From an uncultured Pelagibacteraceae bacterium (lineage in GTDB: Bacteria > Pseudomonadota > Alphaproteobacteria > Pelagibacterales > Pelagibacteraceae), in NCBI GenBank assembly GCA_902566705.1, contig CACFJT010000004.1, forward strand, positions 1 to 64,000: DNA of 64,000 nucleotides, written 5' to 3'. A program made the position numbers and the translations under genes. The stretch's first letter is position 1. The number at the start of each line of letters is the position of its first letter. The notes under the pieces were generated by a model, which saw nothing but the letters and a program-made list of their open reading frames with translations, was not told the origin of the DNA and ran no database searches. Shown here piece after piece: positions 58,896-64,000 of the stretch.

Positions 58896-59897
58896 TTAAA
58901 AAATTCTTTTTTTCCAAGTTTCAGGTGTTTTTTCATTAAATATTTCCAAATCATAGTCATAACTAAATTCTTTAACACCTCTTTTTTTAATATAATCAAT
59001 AATATCATCCAGACTCTCGTTAATATTTTTAATTTTTTTGTAACCTAAAATGTTTTTTGATTTTTCCGCACTGCAATTTGCATATTTAACCTCATTTGTT
59101 CTGTCAGGAAAATATCTTGGCTCTTTATTAAATTTTAATTTATTTGAAATTAATTTGTATAGTTCATTTATAGAAACATAATTATCATCTGGTCCTATAT
59201 TAAAAATTTCTGACTTTATATTTTTATCAGTAACAAGTTTGTCTATACAAAAGATACAGTCTGATATATCTGAAAATGATCTTTTTTGTTCTCCATCTCC
59301 ATAAATGATAGGTTGTTTATTTTGGAGCATCAAATTTACCATTATAGAGGCTACGTTTCTAAAGGGGTCATCATATCTTTGTTTACTACCAATTATATTG
59401 TGCGGTATAGCAATGTTGTATTCAATATTGTGAACTTCACAAATATTAACTAAAATTTTTTCTGCTGCTAATTTAGATATTCCATATGGATCTATCGGAC
59501 TGGGTTCATCTTTTTCTTTAAATGGTGGTTTTAAGTTTCCATACCTTGCCATTGAAGAGCAAAAAACTATCCTTTTTACTTTATTATTAGCTGCAGCACT
59601 AAATACAGAAGTAGACCCTGATATAATATTTTTACAAATTAAATGAGGAGAGAAAACTGATAAACCTTCGTGAGCATAAGCTGCAGCATGTATTACTACA
59701 TCAACATCTTTTAAGACTTTGTCCATTCTTAAAAAATCCTCACAATCAAAATTATAAAAATTTACTTTAGGATCTACATTATCCCTATATCCTCCGATTA
59801 AATTATCATTTCCACTTACTTTAAATTTTTTATTTAAGTAATAATCTGCTAAATGTGAGCCCAAAAAGCCTGCTACACCAGTAATAAATATATGCAT
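58896..59897 (-). CDS. NAD-dependent epimerase/dehydratase (nucleotide-sugar)
   Basis: FITGVAGFLGSHLADYYL, VIHAAAYAHEG, YGISKLAAEKI. Confidence 0.94.
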   Translation of the reverse strand: MHIFITGVAGFLGSHLADYYLNKKFKVSGNDNLIGGYRDNVDPKVNFYNFDCEDFLRMDKVLKDVDVVIHAAAYAHEGLSVFSPHLICKNIISGSTSVFSAAANNKVKRIVFCSSMARYGNLKPPFKEKDEPSPIDPYGISKLAAEKILVNICEVHNIEYNIAIPHNIIGSKQRYDDPFRNVASIMVNLMLQNKQPIIYGDGEQKRSFSDISDCIFCIDKLVTDKNIKSEIFNIGPDDNYVSINELYKLISNKLKFNKEPRYFPDRTNEVKYANCSAEKSKNILGYKKIKNINESLDDIIDYIKKRGVKEFSYDYDLEIFNEKTPETWKKRIF

Positions 59898-59958
59898 TTC
59901 ATAGTTTTGTTATAACTATTTAATAAAATTTTCAATTGTAATAAATTATTATTTTCTT

Positions 59959-60918
59959 ATGGAAACAACAGTAGTTATACCATGTATTAATTCAGAGGAC
60001 GTAATAGTTGATTGTATAGAGTCATTAAACTCTAAAGAAATTCCAATAATAATAGTTGATAATGGAAGTAACGATCAAACTTTAAAAAAAGTCTTAAATT
60101 TGAAACTAAATATCACAGTGATCCAAGCAAATAAAAATCTGGGTTGGGGAAACGCTGCAAATTTAGGAATTCAAAAAGCTAATACTAAATATGCATTATT
60201 ATTAAATCCAGACATTAAATTTATGACAAAAAACCCAATTAATAATTTTGAAAAATTAATTAAGCAATACCCTAACATAGGGATGGCATCATGCATTACA
60301 CGTAATGAAAAAATGGAAAAAGAAAATGGAAGAATAACTTTTTTTTCTAAAATTGAAAAAAATACTTTAAAAAATATCAGAGAGATTCCTGAAGGAGATA
60401 CTTGTAGTACAATTAGTTGTGTTTATGGAGGTGCTATCATTTTTTTTGATGTTAAAAAATTTCATTCTGTAAATGGCTTCGATAAAAATTGTTTTCTTTA
60501 TTTAGAAGAAGATGATTTGTGTTATCGAATGAAAAAAAAATATCATATGAATGTAATTTTTCCATCCATAGAGGCCTTACATTTAGGAAGTCATTCATCT
60601 AAGATACCAAATCTTACATGGTGGAAAAATTGGCATTGGGTTTGGTCAGATTTGTATTTTAAAAAAAAATATAATTTTAAATTTATATTTTTAAATAATT
60701 TATATAAAATTTTTAGTTGGTCATTAAAAACTTCAATATACTTTTTAATAAATAAGAAAAAATATTATCTTTATTCTGGAAGATTAAATGGCGCACTTGC
60801 CTTTTTATTTGGTAAAAAAGCTATGGATAATACCCCTTTGGCTAACTTTAATAATGCAAAAGGAATTTTTGGTAGTATAAAAATAAACAAAAATGAAAAT
60901 TATACATTATCAAAATAA
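59959..60918 (+). CDS. GT2-family glycosyltransferase
   Basis: TVVIPCINSEDVIVDCIESL, IIVDNGSNDQT, NLGWGNAANLGIQKA, LLLNPDIKF, EEDDLCYRMKK. Confidence 0.94.
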   Translation: METTVVIPCINSEDVIVDCIESLNSKEIPIIIVDNGSNDQTLKKVLNLKLNITVIQANKNLGWGNAANLGIQKANTKYALLLNPDIKFMTKNPINNFEKLIKQYPNIGMASCITRNEKMEKENGRITFFSKIEKNTLKNIREIPEGDTCSTISCVYGGAIIFFDVKKFHSVNGFDKNCFLYLEEDDLCYRMKKKYHMNVIFPSIEALHLGSHSSKIPNLTWWKNWHWVWSDLYFKKKYNFKFIFLNNLYKIFSWSLKTSIYFLINKKKYYLYSGRLNGALAFLFGKKAMDNTPLANFNNAKGIFGSIKINKNENYTLSK

Positions 60919-60939
60919 AATAAAACAAAAAATATAAAG

Positions 60940-62052
60940 ATGTTAAATTATATAATTCCTTTTTTAATTTTAATTCTTATTGTTGTTTTTATTCACGAAT
61001 ATGGACATTACTACTTTGCGAGAAAATATGGAGTAGGTGTTACAGATTTTTCAATTGGTTTTGGTAAAGAATTATTTGGTTGGAATGATAAATCAGGCAC
61101 AAGATGGAAAATATGTGCAATTCCTTTAGGTGGGTACGTAAAATTTTTTGGAGATAGAAATGTTTATTCACAAGCTGATCATCTAGAAATTTTAGAAAAA
61201 TATAACGAAGAAGAAAGAGAAAAATTATTTATTTTAAAACCTTTATATCAAAGAGTTTTAATTGTATTTGGTGGTCCTTTAGCTAATTTTTTACTAGCAT
61301 TAGTTATATTTTTTTTTATTTATACTTTTGTAGGTAAAGATTTTACTCCTGCAGTTATAAATGAAGTTCAAGAAGATAGCCCTGCAATGGTAGGAGGGTT
61401 AAGAGCTGAGGATATAATTTTAGAAATAGATGGAAATGAAGTTAAAAGTATTATGGAAGTTTCAAAATTTATAACCATGTCGACTGGTGATTTTATTGAT
61501 TTTAAAGTTAAGCGATCTTACGATGAATTAATTTTAAAAATTAAGCCTAACATAGTTGAAGGTGATGATGGATTGGGAAATAAAATTAATAAAAGAATGG
61601 TTGGTATTAAGCTTGGTGCATATAATAATAAAATCAACCACGTTAAATTAGGACCTACTCAGGCTTTATACCATGCTGGTTATGAAGTTTATTTTGTAAG
61701 TGTTTCCTCTTTAAAATACATCGGAGGAATGATTTTAGGTAAAGCAGACACTTCTCAATTAGGGGGTCCAATTAGAATTGCAAAAATTTCTGGACAAGTT
61801 GCAACGTTTGGAGTGTTGGCTTTCATTAGTATGATGGCTTATATTTCTATAAGTTTAGGGCTTATAAACCTGTTTCCAATTCCAATGTTAGACGGAGGAC
61901 ATTTAATGTTTTACGCATTTGAGAAAGTTTTAGGTCGACCATTATCTCAAAAAACTCAAGAAGGTTTTTTTCGAATCGGTATGTTTTTGTTGCTATCATT
62001 GATGTTTTTCACCACATTTAATGATCTTAAAGACTTAGGTTTATTCAAATAA
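60940..62052 (+). CDS. rseP: RseP site-2 protease
   Basis: VFIHEYGHYYFARKYGV (HExxH), PLGGYVKFFGD, PDZ-like GGLRAEDIILEIDG, NLFPIPMLDGGHL. Confidence 0.96.
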   Translation: MLNYIIPFLILILIVVFIHEYGHYYFARKYGVGVTDFSIGFGKELFGWNDKSGTRWKICAIPLGGYVKFFGDRNVYSQADHLEILEKYNEEEREKLFILKPLYQRVLIVFGGPLANFLLALVIFFFIYTFVGKDFTPAVINEVQEDSPAMVGGLRAEDIILEIDGNEVKSIMEVSKFITMSTGDFIDFKVKRSYDELILKIKPNIVEGDDGLGNKINKRMVGIKLGAYNNKINHVKLGPTQALYHAGYEVYFVSVSSLKYIGGMILGKADTSQLGGPIRIAKISGQVATFGVLAFISMMAYISISLGLINLFPIPMLDGGHLMFYAFEKVLGRPLSQKTQEGFFRIGMFLLLSLMFFTTFNDLKDLGLFK

Positions 62053-62209
62053 TTTAAGCAATCAAAGTTTTAAAAAAGTCAATAAAAACAACGTTTATTA
62101 AGGTTTTTACAAGATATAGTGTGTTTAAAAAAAATTAACACTAAAAAAAAGCTTGATTTATCAACGTTTATGACAAGTATAAATAATAACCAACATAACC
62201 GGAGCTAAA

Positions 62210-62485
62210 ATGAACAAAAAACAACTAATTGCTAAGCTTTCTGGCTCATTAAATTTGAGCAAAGCAGATGCTGAGCGAACTTTTGATACAATTACCAACA
62301 CTATTTTAGATGCTTTAAAAGGTGATGACTCTGTAAAAATTGCAGGTTTTGGTACGTATAAAGTAGCTAAGAGAAAAGCTAGAGTTGGAAGAAACCCACG
62401 TACTGGTGAACAAATCCAAATTGCAGCTTCTCAAAAGGTAAAATTCTTACCAGCTAAAGCTTTAAAAGAAGTATTCAACAGATAA
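62210..62485 (+). CDS. HU-family DNA-binding protein
   Basis: MNKKQLIAKLSGSLNLSKADAERTFDTITNTILDALKGDDSVKIAGFGTYKVAKRKARVGRNPRTGEQIQI. Confidence 0.98.
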   Translation: MNKKQLIAKLSGSLNLSKADAERTFDTITNTILDALKGDDSVKIAGFGTYKVAKRKARVGRNPRTGEQIQIAASQKVKFLPAKALKEVFNR

Positions 62486-62496
62486 TATTTTTTTTT

Positions 62497-62532
62497 ACAG
62501 CCCTAACGTTTAAAAAGACGTTTAGGGCTGTT
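62497..62532 (+). terminator. Stem-loop after HU gene, possible terminator (no clear T-tract on the 3' side)
   Basis: ACAGCCCTAACG...GACGTTTAGGGCTGT. Confidence 0.5.
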
Positions 62533-62535
62533 ACT

Positions 62536-62554
62536 ATATGCAAATATTGCATAT
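62536..62554. promoter_or_regulatory. Perfect inverted repeat ATATGCAA-ATA-TTGCATAT upstream of amtB
   Basis: 8-bp perfect arms, 3-nt spacer; related sequence upstream of glnA. Confidence 0.6.
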
Positions 62555-62598
62555 CCACTTTTCCTAATCAGCGTTACTTTTAAATTATATTAAAACTA

Positions 62599-62629
62599 TA
62601 AGACACCTCTTAAACAAGTGGAGGTCTTA
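62599..62629 (+). promoter_or_regulatory. 5'-leader hairpin covering amtB Shine-Dalgarno
   Basis: TAAGAC-AC-CTC...GAG-GTCTTA; includes GGAGG and first base of ATG. Confidence 0.45.
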
Positions 62630-63930
62630 TGACTAAATTTATAAAAAAAATGTCCGCACCAATTCTTAGTTTAGTATTTTTATTAAACATGAGTAGTGCG
62701 GGTATGGCAGAGACAACAGTTTCTGCTGAAGTTCAAGCTATATTCAATTCACTACTTTTTTTAATGTGTGGTTTCATGGTCATGTTCATGGCAGCAGGTT
62801 TTGCGATGCTAGAATCTGGCATGGTAACTTCTAAAAGTGTTTCTGTAATTTGCGCAAAGAACATTGGTCTTTACTCAATTGCAGGAATAATGTTTTGGTT
62901 ATTTGGATATAACTTAGCGTATGGTATACCTGAAGGTGGATATATCGGAACATTCACACCTTGGTCAGATGCAAGTTCAGTTGATACTGGATATGCAGAT
63001 GGATCTGATTGGTATTTTCAAATGGTTTTTTGTGCAACAACAGTTTCAATTTGTTCGGGAGCAATGGCTGAGAGAGTAAAACTTTGGCCGTTCTTTCTTT
63101 TTGCAGCTATTTTATCTGGAATTATTTATCCAATCGTTATGGGTTGGCAATGGGGCGGAGGCTGGTTAGCAGAACTAGGCTTCTCTGATTTTGCTGGTTC
63201 TACATTAGTCCACTCAACAGGTGGTGCAGCTGCTTTAGCTGGCATTATGTTGTTAGGTGCTAGATATGGAAGATTTGGTAGTAAAGGTGAAGCAAAAGCT
63301 ATAAAACCTTTTGCTGCTTCTTCAATTCCATTAGTAACAGTTGGAGTATTCATTTTATGGTTGGGTTGGTTTGGATTCAATGGTGGATCTCAACTAGCTA
63401 TAGGAACATTTGATGACGCTGTCGCTGTATCGAGTATTTTTATAAATACTAATCTTGCTGCTGCTGGTGGTGTAATGGCTGCTGCAATAATTACAAGATT
63501 AATGTTCGGTAAAACTGACGTTATTCAAATGTTAAACGGAGCAATTGGTGGTCTTGTGGCAGTAACTGCCGAACCATTAGCACCTTCGCCTTTAGCAGCT
63601 ATCTTCATTGGAGCTGTTGGTGGTTTAATCGTTGTATTTGGAACAAAATTACTATTTAGTTTCAAATTAGACGATGTAGTAGGTGCAATTCCAGCCCACA
63701 TGTTTGCTGGAATATGGGGAACATTAGCAGTGCCATTAACAAATACTGATGCATCGTTTAGTGCACAATTAATTGGTGTGCTTTCAATTAACATTTTTGT
63801 ATTTGTGGTGTCATACATCGTGTTCTCTGTAATGAAAGCTACTTTTGGAATTAGACTAAGTAAAGAGGCTGAGGCTAAAGGTACTGACGTAACAGAAACA
63901 GGAGTAATAGCATACGCAATACGAGACTAA
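62629..63930 (+). CDS. amtB: Ammonium transporter
   Basis: FMVMFMAAGFAMLESGMV, HSTGGAAALAG, WLGWFGFNGGS, PAHMFAGIWGTLAVPL. Confidence 0.98.
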   Translation: MTKFIKKMSAPILSLVFLLNMSSAGMAETTVSAEVQAIFNSLLFLMCGFMVMFMAAGFAMLESGMVTSKSVSVICAKNIGLYSIAGIMFWLFGYNLAYGIPEGGYIGTFTPWSDASSVDTGYADGSDWYFQMVFCATTVSICSGAMAERVKLWPFFLFAAILSGIIYPIVMGWQWGGGWLAELGFSDFAGSTLVHSTGGAAALAGIMLLGARYGRFGSKGEAKAIKPFAASSIPLVTVGVFILWLGWFGFNGGSQLAIGTFDDAVAVSSIFINTNLAAAGGVMAAAIITRLMFGKTDVIQMLNGAIGGLVAVTAEPLAPSPLAAIFIGAVGGLIVVFGTKLLFSFKLDDVVGAIPAHMFAGIWGTLAVPLTNTDASFSAQLIGVLSINIFVFVVSYIVFSVMKATFGIRLSKEAEAKGTDVTETGVIAYAIRD

Positions 63931-63942
63931 TTGCATGTAATA

Positions 63943-63989
63943 TAGAGGCTCTTCGATCTCCATGTCGTTATCTCATTGAAGAGCCTCTA
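63943..63989 (+). other. Long-loop stem-loop downstream of amtB
   Basis: TAGAGGCTCTTC ... 23-nt loop ... GAAGAGCCTCTA, 12-bp perfect stem without T-tract. Confidence 0.6.
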
Positions 63990-64000
63990 AAATAAAAAAT

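Noticed and set aside
59901-59919. ATAGTT-N7-AACTAT inverted repeat between epimerase and glycosyltransferase genes
   Set aside because: 6-bp arms in AT-rich intergenic DNA are expected by chance.

Overview
AT-rich (roughly 30% GC by eye), tightly packed alphaproteobacterial window with gene content and style typical of SAR11/Pelagibacterales. That taxonomic call is an inference. The core flanks carry the SUF Fe-S operon (sufD C-terminus, sufS, sufU-like, sufT, sufA), glnA, a Moco-synthesis block (moaB, moaA/C/D/E) next to the molybdoenzyme system msrPQ, a TPP-riboswitch-controlled SSS transporter, ABC-2 and LolD/FtsX-type ABC systems, tesA, yajQ, rseP, HU and amtB. Between moaA and the TPP riboswitch (~12.7-45.6 kb) is a ~33 kb carbohydrate/polyol/sugar-acid catabolic island: four Gfo/Idh/MocA dehydrogenases, IolE- and IolD-like enzymes, two sugar ABC transporters, a TctCBA transporter, RbsK, RbsD/FucU, PdxA-like, HpaI aldolase, ALDH, ROK, two SDRs, aldose epimerase and two adjacent 2OG-Fe(II) oxygenases. 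The best candidates for something undescribed are: (1) a module with a bacterial DUF1907/C11orf54-like zinc protein, a MarR-like regulator and a PanB-fold protein missing its canonical catalytic residues, where two divergent promoters share an operator-like element; (2) TTGCATAT/AAATATTGC-type elements shared by the amtB leader, the glnA leader and a 56-aa ORF beside glnA; (3) intrinsic terminators placed right after all three substrate-binding-protein genes, one of them inside the 5' coding region of tctB; (4) a hairpin covering the amtB Shine-Dalgarno. No tRNA, rRNA, CRISPR, phage or transposase genes were recognised.
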